Shown in pieces: positions 1 through 12,839 of a stretch of DNA of 64,000 nt (its first letter is position 1; every line of letters begins with the position of its first letter). A model generated the notes under the pieces. That model ran no database searches. It saw nothing but the letters and a program-made list of their open reading frames with translations, and was not told the DNA's origin. This stretch comes from Holothuria scabra (lineage: Eukaryota > Echinodermata > Holothuroidea > Aspidochirotida > Holothuriidae). A program made the position numbers and the translations under genes. Where the stretch lies: assembly GCA_037179385.1 (NCBI GenBank), contig CM074187.1, forward strand, positions 16,431,450 to 16,495,449, written 5' to 3'.

Positions 1-1197
1 TCCAATCAGACTGGGCTAGATGTAGGAAAATTATTCAAAAACATATGCCCTTCTTGTTGACAAATATCAGGGAGTTCATGCTCAAGTGACCAAATAAATG
101 TAAGTCTTGCATCAAACTTGAGATTTAAAAAAAAAAGAAAAAAAGACCACAACAATTTTTCTATATTAATTGTCATGAATGTGACAGAAAGATTGAAAAA
201 GAAAAGAAAAACAAGAAAATGTACAAGAAAAGGGGTGCCAAAAGGAAAAATATTAAACAATATGGTAATGTAAGGTAAAAAAAATGGTAACGTTTTGCCA
301 TTGTTTAAAAGGACATCCATTTAGGAGCCTGTGTGATTGATATGAAATACAAGACCCCTAAATATCATGAACTCCTTCTAAGGTTTTTTGTTTATCCACC
401 ATTTTTTAGCTGACTGTTTTATCGATGGAAACAGAGAGATGTATAAAAGGCACAAGAGATGACAATTTGACGTTATCTGGTCAAATTGAGATGACATATT
501 TTTTATTATACTATAGAGATGTTAAAATGTTGTTTTCAAAGATTCATCTACCTCAGTGAAAAACTGCTATGTTTATATCTTTGTACCTTCATTTTATTCT
601 TATCACCTGTTTTTGTTTTTGCTTTTGTTTTTCCTGTTATATTTTACCTAATACTGAACCAGCATAGGCCATTGAGGTGACCCGTATTGTAAATTTGACT
701 CAACGAGCATGCATGCATGGAGTTTATATGCAGTGCGTACATTATTTAAGTATGAGATGCTCTTTTATGTTTTCTTTTCTTTTTTTTGTTTTCAAATTTT
801 ATTAGTCATTGCCATGAAATGAGTGGCACTTCTGCCCATTCATAAAAAGAAAGAAAGCCCTCTTGGTAAATTTGCATGTTCTATTTATTTGCATTGAACT
901 TTTTAAAAAAGTTTATAGCTAGGGGAAAGTGATGATTAAAGTCAACCTGGTCTAACCAGATCATCACCATAAATAGATAGCCATATTTATGAATACAACT
1001 CTGCCTTCCTTTCATGTATGGCTCTGAGGCCATACTTAATTTCATATTAGAAGCCATGAATATCCATACTGTATTTCATGTTCATGCATATGCATGATTC
1101 AGTCACACCATATGGTATCATCTGCAAGGGATGAGTACTCTTACAGGTAGCTTTTCACTCGGTCATTCATATTCATGAACCACCTTTTCTAATGGGT

Positions 1198-1392
1198 TGC
1201 CGAACAATTACCCGTGGACAAATATCCCCATTCATATACCACCCGGACATTCACATGCCAGTAATATACCAGTAGGGCAATAACCACCCATACAGGCACA
1301 TATTGACTGGGGGGCTAGTTGTCCTGGTGGATATTGTCCAAGGGGTATTTGTCCAGTGGGGGAATATTTGTCCAGGGGTTATTTGTCCTGTC
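1198..1392. repeat. Foldback repeat with GGACAAATA-type motifs
   Basis: The left part carries motifs such as GTGGACAAATATCCCC and the right part carries the reverse complement form (GGGGAATATTTGTCC, GGGGTTATTTGTCC). The two ends form an imperfect inverted repeat of about 34 bp. Several spaced copies of the GGACAATA/TATTTGTCC word lie in each arm in opposite orientation. This is the layout of a small foldback or MITE-like element. No target duplication could be defined. Confidence 0.55.
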
Positions 1393-4300
1393 AAGTTTCT
1401 ATTCAAGTTGGTCTGAGTGTTCCAGTGAACCTAAATAGCATATTATTCATGAAGATACTGCCAGGGATTACTTTGTTTAAGGACTGTTTTGTTAAAATAT
1501 GATTTCATTATGATGGCATTACGACATGACCTGTTCATATGAACCTTGTGTTTAGAGATGTGATCCTCCTAATCACATCCCAATCAATACATGTCCGTTG
1601 CTGTCAGATGTGACCATATGCAATATGTGGATAACAGCAAAAGTTTTGTAAGAAGAATATATATTTGCTGAACAGCACTTTCTTTGTGGTTCGCGTGGTT
1701 TGAGATTACTGGAATTCACTGATTGATACTTTTATTTGGGATAGTCAAACTAAGATGTGACCCTCGTTCTAGAAGATCTAGACATATTATAGTTTGGGGA
1801 ACAAACATGAGATGTTCATCATCTTTGGTACAAACGTTAATTCATATTTAGAACGGAACGTATTCTTCAGTAAATTCACCATCAGCAGCTTCTTAGCTTG
1901 AGACGTTGTAAAAAGGCTGAGAAAAGTTCCAGTTTCAAGCCAGTTTGAACAAAAGAAAACTGACTGTATAGAAGGGAGGCAATTGACCCTTTTCCAAATA
2001 AATATTTTACCAATTACAAGGAATTATAGGATATAGGATAGTGTTATTACTGAATGTGTCAGTGGCACTTTAGACAAAGAGTACCTCATATACCTCATAT
2101 TGAGGATACAAAGAGAATTAAACTGAAGCATCAAAAATTTATCCCCAACTCTTATGGAACTGCAATTTTAGGAAGGGTTTATGGGATTAGATAAGGTGAG
2201 AATAACTTGAGGATAGGTACAAAATTGAGTTCATTTACACGGATGTATGTAGGCTCAGTGCAACAAAATGTCAGGACATGTGTACACCCTATGCTTTGAA
2301 TGACATGAATGTCTTTTTGTTGACAATCTGATTTCATTGTTAATGTATGTTTTGAAGTGAAGCAGGGGCTTTCCCTCAACTGAGGGATTGCTTTAAATCC
2401 TGTGTCTACTGTCATATGCCTATGTGCATATGGTGGACTTGAAGGTTGCCATGCAGATCATTTGAGAAAGTTTTGGGAAATGAGTTCTCAATTAAGAGGA
2501 GAGTAGGTTACCCCTGATGTGTTTTATTTGTTGACCGTGGGAGGAGGGGGACAAGAAAACCACTGCAGCTAATTGAAAGTATGAGGGATTGTTAGATTTA
2601 TGCACACAAAGTTTTCATGCAGTGATGGCATGTGTACCAGAATATTTGGGGATCCTTCTGCAAAGTGAAGGAAATCTGTGAAATTGTACTTAAATGGGTG
2701 CATTGAGATGGTTGGTAAACTTCAACAAATATTTCCAAACATGTAAAGTTTTCTTTACACACTTATGACAAATGGTGAATCCCCAATTCCTTTTTTTGAT
2801 AAATATTTTCTGACTGAATTACTGACAGTTCCATTTGGTTTAAAAAAATTGTGCCTCACCACTTGTTCAATTTATTCACAATTTGAACCATTACAAGCCA
2901 GAATACAAATCAATTCAAAATTCAAAATTTTTGTGTAAAGTATTGGATGTGAAACTTGACTAACGTTGCTAATAATGAGCATTTTCATGTGGCACTACCC
3001 ATCAACACCACTCGTTAAGTTGTCAATGTCAACTCAGTATGTCCCTTTAACTAATTATATACTACAAAATTGTTTTGACCTTAAAAATGTCCCACCAGGG
3101 TATGGGTGTAAAATTAAAAGAGAGAAAGAGAGAGAAAAAAGGTCTCCCGTTTCAGACTACTCAGCTTTAAAGCGAGTTCAGTGGTTTTTGACATATGGAA
3201 TTGTGTGGCACCGCCTTGGGGATATACAAACCGAGTTAAGCTCATAGTGTAGTAGTGTACAGCAAGTCCCTTGTTTTTGTGCAGTCCACACATACAACAC
3301 TAATCATAACTCTACTTGTCCAGCCAACTTGAATAAAAATAGGCATCTTAGTCCTACTTTTCAGCAGATTAAAATGCAAATTTTTACATTTGAAAGGCAA
3401 TTTAGGCACAGTATATTGCTTATAACCATACCTGGGATTTTTCCTTATGTTATGGATGGATTAGGAAAAAAATCACTCTTCCAAATTTTCATACATACCC
3501 AAATTTTGGAGCATGTGTTGTGAGAGCACGATAGGTTTGTTTGTCGGGACGATTTGGAGGATGTATGCTTGTGCATGTTCTTATCCCGTAATATGAATTA
3601 TTGATCTCACTTTTTGCTTGTATTGCAAGTTTTAATTTGCTGATGTGTTTTGTTTGATTTTAAATTGGAATCTGCTTTTATCTCTGTAGTATATGTAACT
3701 TTGCTCTCTATATAACAGCACTTTGAATGTTTATTGTCTGCATAACAACCTGTATTTATTTATCAGAAAGCAAGTGTCAACCTCATTAAATAATCAAAAT
3801 TCAAAGTTACATTTGTTTCCAGGACCTCAGTCTTGAATGTTTTCTGTGCAGTTCTTTGCCAGAGCTATGTACATTTTCATGACAGTATTGAACTGGCAAT
3901 TTCTGTTTTTTTTTTTTTTTTAATACACCTTGTATATTGGTCAAACATATGTGCCTAAGTGAATACTGTAAACTATGTAATCATTTCAGGAGTAATCATT
4001 GTTTCTTTATTTCTTGGACACGCTGTGGTTTAAAGGCTACCACATTTGATCAGGTTACAAAAGACCTATGGGTATAGTATTTTAAATTATGTGACTGAGA
4101 TGTCACTTTAAGAACTTTGTTATAAAAACAGGCAAGGGACTCTAATTGGTTTTATATTCCAAAATAGTTGCCATATAGAATGTAAAGATGATGTTTTTTG
4201 CTTTTACTGCTAATTTTATTTGTCAGTACCCTATTTTGATAGGTAATTGTAATCTATGACCACCTGGGGATATGAGTGACTGTTCCACTTCTTCAGAATC

Positions 4301-7300
4301 GTGTAAAACTTGGGGTTGAGTGAGTAAGAACATATAAAAAAAAAAAATTTTTAGAGGTAAAATCATAAAACCTCTGTGGGCCTTCCTTTCATTGGGACAT
4401 GATTAATGTTGCAGGATCTCTAAAATTAAACATTTTAGTCTCATGTACAAGCTTCCCTCCTTTTTTCTTTACTTTTTTTTTGTAATTTTCCTTTTTGTTG
4501 AAATGTTTTATTTTAGTCAAGTTTAAGGATTATCAGACATCTCAGGGATACTTGTCAAATATTACCATAAGTGTAGGATATTTCTTCCTCCTTAATCATA
4601 CTTTTTTGTACATAAAACTTAACTTGTGATAAATTATCATCATGAATAAGTGTTCATTGTCCAGTATCACGGCAGGTTTTTATGTCTTTTGAAAGCATTC
4701 TAATGTACCAGTTACCCTCTTAATTAGACAATAGGACTTGCAAAAGGAAGATAGTTTTACCAGTAGTCTTAGTTTCCCCTTTACTTTGTGTCTTTGGTAT
4801 GTTGTGACCATTTTTCGTAGCTGATTTTTAAAAGTTAATGAAGAACTTTACCATTACCTCATTGTGTTTATACAGGTGTGCTCATCCACCTGTGACATTG
4901 TCGCTTATTCTGGAAACTTTCCCAGGTTAGAATTAATTCAGGAAAGTCATTATCTCAACCAATGAAAGTTTCAACGCAAGTCTTTATGTATACCTCAGCC
5001 ACTGTATTTCATTAAAATAAAATAAATTGACTCAGGAAAATATATTTAAAATAATTAAAAAAAGGTATCAAGGGTTGTACAGGGGAGGAGGGAGGGAAGA
5101 AGGGGATGGGGAGAAATAATAAATGCTTTTAGCAAGCACCCCATGAACTTAGTTTCCAGACCGGTTGTTGACTCATGTAAAAGATAACCTACCTCTGTCT
5201 TGTTCAGAGTTGCCAACTGTTCTGATGTAGGAGGAACAATTTTTGCTTTTTTGCATCAAAATTTGCAGTGTTCCACTTTTCTGATGTCACTTTCCAATAT
5301 TCACTAAATTTGGAATAATAATCATAACTGTACAATGTTGTGGTTTGTTTCTTGAAATAGTGAACTTTATGAGGATTGTTGAAGATTATGTAGTAATAAA
5401 GTAAAGGTGTGCTTATTAATTTATACAACCAGTTAAGGTCCTCAAGGTTCAGGTGGGTTTTGAAATCTGATTGGTAGGCAGGCATAGGGTAGATATGATG
5501 GGTAGATATTAGCATGGAATTAACCAATAAGTTTGTTAATGTATACCTGCTACTGAGGGCTCAAAAAGTCTTCCAGACTTTCCTGAAACTGCTCACAGTC
5601 CAGCACTTTGCCCACTGGAGTCCTCCAGGAGCCCTAAAGCAGACCCAAACCTTCAGAATTTGAATATGTCACACACAGCACTGGTGTTCCTCTTTCATTC
5701 CGGCAGGATGCCAGCTCTGTCTTGTTGGAAGTTATGGAATGTACATATGTCACCTATAATTGAGCATGCTGTGTGGGCATCCGTCTTACATTGGCTGTTC
5801 CCTTGCTATCATATGTAATTTTTTGTATATTTCATGTACTTTTTCTCTCTCTTTTCTGTGGAATTAGAAATGGTCCTTTTAAGCCTTTCATAAGGCAATA
5901 CTTTAGTCGTGGCAGTACACTTATTGTTCTACTGCAGCAGTATTGTAATTTTAATGTGTGGTTCTTGTCGTCCATGAGTGGATTTAATTGATGTTTTTTT
6001 TTTTTAATTTTTAAGTAAACATATCAGGGATAAGATGTAATAGTTCTATTTCTACATATTCAGTGTTTGGAATTTTGTAGTCTGTTGATTTACATGAAAC
6101 TTTGCCATGATTGTATAGTCTAAAAAGTCACACTTAAAAGAGTTGATAATGTGGTGCCATTATTTGTTTACAAAACTAAAAGTTGCACATTCTCAAAGAA
6201 TTCTTATATGAGCTCAGATTTGGACAATTTGTAAGTTTTCAAGCTTTGAGCTTTGCAAAAGCAGTGTCACAGCAAAGAAAATATATAAAGTATATGTTCT
6301 ACTGAAAGGACATTTCAAAGAAAGTCAGAAATGGGGGAAATTCCCTGCGATCCACTTCACAGTTTAAATCTCTCACTTAATTTTTGTAAATCTGGGTTTT
6401 TGGGTGGGTCAAAATGTTTTCATTTGTAAACCAGAAACAAGCAATTTTGGTTTTCCACGTGAACAAATATTTATGGAATGCTCACGGAGGAGATACAAGG
6501 CGATATAAATTGCTTGGACGGATTTGCAAATAGCCTCTTTTAAATCTCTTTTCATTATAGACAGTAACCATCGCTTGTTAATCCGGCCATATGAAATGTC
6601 CTTAAACCCTCAGGCTATGACTAACATCACAACCACTGCCTCATATTTTAAATGCTTTTAATTTAATAAGAAGACCAGAACAAGATCTTGTGGAGATTAT
6701 ATAAAATGTGATGGTGGTAATGCAATTGATTGGGAGAAATGACACTATGAAAACTCAGCTCTGCCATTAAGGATCTTTGTCAGGAAACCCTGCATATTGT
6801 GTAGTTCTTTTCATTTTCCTGAACATATATTCTCTATTTTTCATAATACCTCAGAACTCTGCAATATTTGCCTTTATATCATGTATGTAAATAGTTGTAT
6901 GTTGTCTCAGGTGAAGACCAACCAGTATATGATCTTTTCTTTGGGTCGGTGTCATCTGCAAAGGACAAAATCCCCAGTAATTTCTTCCTGCCATTTATTT
7001 TGCATTACCATACATTATACTTTTCTTTCTGTTTATATTTTAATTGTCTGCTATGAATATGGCATTGCTGTGGTATGGTATTTTTCCGTTAGTCATTAGT
7101 TATACCATGAAGGAAATCCACAAGAAAAAGGGAAAGAGGGGTTGGGGTGGGGGCTTAGGGTATGAAAGATTGGAGGGATATGAAATAAAGGATAGGAGGA
7201 AATTATATTCTGTTCATTAACATTTGGACATTTCACTTTGAAGATGTAATTTCAAGGAAAAAATTTGAAACATTGGTGCTGGAAAAGAAACCTATATAAA

Positions 7301-7394
7301 TTAAAATTACAATGCATTTGGATGAAAGGGTGAAGCTTACTGCATTTAAAGAAAAACTGAAAAAGAACCCAATGTGGTCATAAAACTAAAAGTG

Positions 7395-7436
7395 TTGCCC
7401 TAAAAAAGGTAAAGAAAAGAAAAGAAAAGAAAAAAG
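7395..7436. repeat. (AAAAG)n microsatellite
   Basis: About six consecutive AAAAG-type units, slightly interrupted. Confidence 0.7.
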
Positions 7437-9689
7437 ATGGCAAAAAAATTAAGATATGTCTACCTGTACAGATATCAAGGCTCTATATTAGTGTACTAAC
7501 TGCCATTTCCCACATTGAAAATATGTTCAAAACCTTTTTTAAATGAGGCAAAATTTTTGCCCAAAGAATGTATTCATTACTACCGTAACATACTGTCAGT
7601 CTTAAATTTCTGCTATCCCCATTTCCCGTGTTTGCCATTGAAGTCACAAGAGTCCTGGTATATTATTATCATAAATGCAAGTGCATTACAGTGATCAAAT
7701 TTTATATTTTCAAGCTATCTGTACACTTGTGTCATTATCCACTTAAATTCAAAGCCCAGATGAAAATTGAGGAGAGAATTATGCAAAACAAGGATCGTTC
7801 ATTTTTTTTTTCTTTTGATGGATTTAAAGGTGAAGGGCAAGCAAGGAGGGAATTCAGGAGGAAGTGGAGTGTGGGGAGGGAGGGAGGAAGTGGGGAAGAT
7901 GGGCAGGGAAAAATGGGGTTCATACACAGATATACCTGATGGACATGGTTAAGCTTTGATATGATAGTCATGTTCGTTTTTTCTGGGCATCTTTCTTGGC
8001 ACAAACTAATGGGTACATAAGTGTACCTCTTACAGCTTTAGAAATATTAATATGATTTGAACTGAAATAGTACAATATGTAGTAGAAATATTTTTACCTC
8101 AAGGAAACCCTGTGATGCCATTTTCATAGGACAAGATTTGCTGCCTGCCTCAAAGTATCATTTTATGTCAGTTTGCTGATGAAATGTCCTGAGGGTGTTT
8201 GTTTGTGATATTTATTTTTTTTCTTTTGAGTATGCAGGGTTTTACCTACCTCATGGGCATGCAAGAAGTTAAAAAAAAAAAAACATGGAGCATTGAAATA
8301 ATGCATGCTAAATTGTAAATAGACACACACTCATACAAACTATTTAATACACTTCCAGGATTTGACAGACTTTGTATTAAACATTGAGGGTGTACCAAAA
8401 TACTTGAGTACACTCTGTAGAGTTCACAATATATTATAACTTCAGTATATTATATCTCTGCGTGATGTCCATTTCTTTTGATTTTGTTTGTATCATGTGT
8501 TGCGTATACAGTGGTTTTACTCATGTCACAAGTCCTGCCCCTTTATACAAACAAAAGGTGCTGTAGTATGCTAGCTGATCGTGAGGAACAGCTGACCACC
8601 TGTGTTACTGTTGCACCATAAACACTGTTGGCTTTTGCCTGGCAGTGGTTGCACCTTAGCAATTGTGATGTCACGTGAAAGCACTAGCCTATATGGCCAT
8701 CTCCAGCTCAGTTTGTATGAGCACATACTACACAATAATTCCATTTGTTTCGCATTCCACACTGACCACTATGAATGTACTGAAGCTTCGGTTATGCATT
8801 ATGGGGTTTCAAAAACCTAGCAGTAATGCTAACACAAAGAAAGAGGATAGCTGTCTGTCTAACTACGGTCTATTCTCTTCCATGGAAAAAAAGTACACTC
8901 TGAAGCTGGCAGGTGTACATTTCTTCATGTAAGTACTCCGTGAGTGTGATAGGAAGTAAAATTCCATGGGCATGCATAAACTTCTTTCTCCTCAGAGCTT
9001 GATCCTCCCAGCAGAATGTGTCATTACCAAGGCAGATGGGGTGACCTTATCCCTAGGAACCCAATTTTTGCTGGTTACCCTAACCATTTGCTATTTTGGT
9101 ATAATATTACTCTTAATGAATATTATCACTCCTAAAATCCTTTTCTCAAAAAGAAGAATATGAGCACAGTGTTCAAGATTCAATGGTCAGCCTTGATAAA
9201 ATTTAAGAAGCAGCAGGCAAAACAGTTAACAAATTTCTTTGTCCCAATTATTGAATCCCTGTTTTTTGCAGTGTAATTATTGTACCCAGTGTTCTCACTT
9301 TCATTTGTTGTCCCCTCCCGTGCCTCTTTGGAATGATTGACTCCTCATCAGGTAACATGACGTTTGCTTTTAGATGCAGTTGATGGCTGGGGCAAACAGT
9401 TGTTCGATTCTTCCTATGCTGAAGTAAAAAAATGTATTGATATGTTCCAGTGGTAGATGGAGAAGGACTCTAGAGTAAAATCCGACTTCTTCCAAGTCGC
9501 CTTTAAAAGAAACATAACAAATACCCGAAAGAGGAATATCGGAATTTGTAATGCATAAACATTCTCATGATTAGGGGCGTCCCTGGTTTTGGATCAGTTT
9601 GCCGGGGGTAGGGGGGAATGCTGGAACTTCTTCCCGACAAAAATGTGTCTCCCTCCCCGACAAAGTATTTTCCAAGGAAGGTGAACCCT

Positions 9690-9805
9690 CCAGACTAGGG
9701 TAGAGTGCATTTATAGGGATAAAGGTTACTAACTCTAGACCAGGGGGACGAAGAGCACCACCATCAATTGGCGGGGAGGGTATAAAATTTTTAACTATAC
9801 AGATC
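9690..9805 (-). repeat. Interspersed repeat, GCGCCAAC/GGTGGCGCTC family (copy 1)
   Basis: Read on the minus strand this shows the family signature: AAAATTTT, then a GCGCC/CCGCCAATTGATGGTGG core, then GTGCTCTTCG. It matches in order the better preserved copy at 22770-22920. Diverged. Confidence 0.5.
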
Positions 9806-10029
9806 CTCCAGATGGTCGAAAAAGGCACTTTCGGATGGCTCAAAGCTATTTGTGCTCATTTTAAAATATGTATCTCATGTCTGCAATTTTTCAATTTATG
9901 TTCCAAAATTAATCATGGAAAATTTTAATTCATATTAGATGAGTTGGGATGATACAAAAATGATGTATTATAGATCCTCTTCATCTGTTGATTTACTTCG
10001 CCTGCAATGCCCTTGAACAAGGGCGTTGC

Positions 10030-10205
10030 ACGAAAACATGTTACTGGGCCAAGAGGGGAGGGGGAGGGGCGTTGGAAGCCTTGGTTACCCAGAAGACTTT
10101 GTAAGAATAGCACCCCCATTCGGTTGGCGTGGAGCGTACAGAAAATTTTGAGACGTCGGCACGGTGACACCCGTGCAGCCGGGAATGGCATTTCCAAGCT
10201 TGTCA
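10030..10205 (-). repeat. Interspersed repeat, GCGCCAAC family (copy 2)
   Basis: On the minus strand GGAAATGCCATTCCCGGCTG is followed by CAAAATTTTCTGTACGCTCC and ACGCCAACCG, the same order as in the copy at 22770. The CG-rich core stands out against AT-rich surroundings. No coding potential recognised. Confidence 0.55.
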
Positions 10206-10209
10206 GTAG

Positions 10210-12580
10210 ATTTGAAGGGTTCGTTATTTTTGAAATTTCGTTTGCAGTTAACTTTTCACTCCAATAAAAAGAGGAAATATTGCTTAGGGATGAGAAAGTT
10301 AGGTCTAATAGATAAAGTATAAGATAAGGTAATACTAGTTGTTTAGAACGAGCAGAAATTACTTCTCTACAAACAGACTAGTTTCCAGGGACAATTCACA
10401 ACATTAAAGGCATCACCCGACAGGACAGTAGCACCCCTCTGTGGTGTCGCCCCTGCTGGGATATCCCTCAACTTCTTCTGAAATTCAAAATTCCGCATTC
10501 AGATGGTAAAAGTTTGTGTGCAAGTTGTGCAAAATGCCGACGCAACAAGATCAGCAGGGAAATAGTGAGCTATCGGTGATTGTTGTGATGCTGATATAAT
10601 CAGCAGCCAATTTAAAAGTAGACGTGGGCGTGGCGTCCGGTACAGATCCATTTTTAGATGGCCTTTTGCAAACAGGGAAAATAGAGGGAGAGGGAGACTG
10701 ACGGAACGGCGATTATTTTAAGGACAGGAGAACTTTAGGAAGTCTATCAAAAGCTTAATATAAACTAACCGACACCATCTAGTCTGTAGCTATATCTTAA
10801 ATTTTCCTTATGACATTTTAAGTTGATACTGGCCCCGGTAGTCGAAGAAGTCTTTTTCGCTTGTACTTTTTTAATGTCCTGTGATAGCTCAAAAAACTGA
10901 AACTAGGAAAGTTAGCTTCCAGAGCCAATTTTCTTACGATGCTTACTGTTGCTCGCGGTGCACATTTTGTACGCTTGTGACATTCTTCTGTAGGAGTCGA
11001 CTTGGAGGGATAACGCATCCGCATACCAAATATAAAATCTATTCCTACCTTGAGGTATTCTGTAAAAAAGGTTTTCGGACTTTGACCTTCACCAAAATAA
11101 TAGGTTATGGCATCGAGTTGTTCCAATCATATATACATTATGCAAAAATCTGCACATGCTTTTGAAAGTAAGGCGAGCAATCTTTACTTTGCCTGTTGGT
11201 TTAAGTTCTGTAAATTCTCCAAGTTCTGTTAGAAATCTTGGTGCCATGTTTATTATCAGTTGATAAGCCATGATAAACCAGGTTTATCGAATTATTGGTC
11301 ACTTGGCTTGTTGCCCCACAAGAAAGTCCCCTCGCTGGATGGGGAATTCCTGCTATCGTGTCGTCAAAGCATTACTTACGTTGCATCTCAGTAGGTAGCT
11401 TTGGTCCACTAATTACATGTCGCATTGACTTACACACTGAATTAGGCTACTTCCGTGCCCCTAGCTCCCAGCAGGAGTTTTCAACAAGGACATGCCATCC
11501 CCTCTGGTCGAAGCTCACAATACGGGCTTATATATGGCATTGTCAAATTTCCATACCATGACCATTGAAATGTTGATCTAGAGAGCCTTGAATGATAGGT
11601 ATGTGTTTCCCGCCATAACCCCTCCTCAAAGACGACATTTCACAAAGTGGAGTAATACAATAACAAAATGCGCTAAAATTGGTCAGATTGTCTTGAATTT
11701 CGATGATGTTACTAATGGTAGGATGGATTATAGACAATTACTAAGAGTATACATTTTTATGACCAGTGACTTAGCTAAAGAGGGCGAGGCAACCCCCTCG
11801 GGTCCCGCAGGCTATGAGCAAAGGAAAAAACCTGGGAAGGGACCGGACCACTTCAGTGGGGTACCCCGGCCCCAAGAAGGATTACCGGGTTTTATCTCAA
11901 TACTGAAGCATCTATGTAGATATTACCAAACTGGTAGGTCACTATCTGTAGCCAAAATTCGTTGCCATTGTCATTTTCTCACTGTGTATGACCCTTATGT
12001 GGAAGCAATTACTTAATCCAGGGAAAGAAATTGTGGGCAAGAATTAAAACTGGTTGACTTTACGTAGGCCATCAATTTGTTCTCGTAGTTATATGCAATA
12101 ATTAAGCCTGTCCACTACCCTTTCCAGCGACATGGTGCATGGGAGGCGTTTCAGTCAAAATTTTCTTATATGCTTCTTTCCTACCGACGTTGGCGATTTA
12201 AATATTCCCCACAATTTCTCCCTATTTATATCTGGTAAATAGGCATGTCAAGTTTCTGTTCCAGTTGTCTTGGAGGCATCTTCGGACAAACTATTTTTGC
12301 GTACCACTCAGATATTTCCACCCAACTATTAGCTCTTAATAAAAAATCTTGTGTTCGTCGGAGTGACTACTGGTACAACTGTAAAAACACTCCTTTACTT
12401 CATGCAAGTTAGGGAATTGTTTAAGAACTGTTTTATTTTACCACATGAGGACATGCGCCTCAACATCGGAGGCGTCCGGGAGCAAACCAGTTTTTATTTA
12501 TGTATATTTTTTACTTATTTTTTTTAATTTATTTATTTGTTATTTTTTTTTTTTTGGGGGGGGGGGGGTGCAAAGGGTTC
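10210..12580. other. Gene-free intergenic stretch
   Basis: Nothing was recognised apart from moderate GC and scattered short frames without splice or protein-family support. A 142-codon + frame at 11588-12016 crosses a GC-rich block near 11775-11890 but resembles no family. Positions 12543-12568 are a T-run followed directly by a 13-base G-run. Confidence 0.35.
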
Positions 12581-12589
12581 ACAGAAAAA

Positions 12590-12832
12590 CGCAAACATGC
12601 CCGAAAGATTATGGAAGCGGAACACCACCACCAGCTGGCGGGGGACGTAGAGATAATTGTAAAAAATCGCAACCCCATACCGGCCAGCGGAAATGGCATT
12701 CTTGCTTGTTAGCAGAATTTCAGCGCAGCGACACCACCAGTTGGCGCGGGACGTACATATAATTGTCAAAATCGCAATCACATACAGCCAGCGGAATGGC
12801 ATTCTTACTTGTAAGCAAAATTTCAGCGGTCT
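12590..12832 (-). repeat. Interspersed repeat, GCGCCAAC family (copy 3, partly tandem)
   Basis: Two consecutive diverged units of about 105 bp. Each has (on +) a CACCACCAG-TGGCG core, then GGGACGTA, then AATTGT, AAAATCGCAA, CCAGCGGAA and TGGCATTCTT, and ends in an AATTTCAGCG word. The paired units show that this family can duplicate in tandem. Confidence 0.6.
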
Positions 12833-12839
12833 CTGGTTT

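Larger units (their letters stand above)
1..9560. other. Intergenic or long-UTR stretch, no gene recognised
   Basis: No open frame here resembles a known protein or is bounded by splice signals in a consistent phase. The sequence is AT-rich with poly-T and poly-A runs and a GA-rich block near 7830-7915. Apart from one foldback repeat near 1.2 kb it lacks the MITEs, SINEs and LINE fragments that are dense further right. Possible readings are plain intergenic DNA or part of a long 3'UTR of a + strand gene ending left of the window. A TGTAAATA word (Pumilio-type) at 6896-6903 is compatible with the latter but proves nothing. Confidence 0.4.

Noticed and set aside
11588..12016. 142-codon plus-strand frame
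   Set aside because: Composition is not domain-like and it matches no known family; probably chance in a moderately GC-rich stretch.
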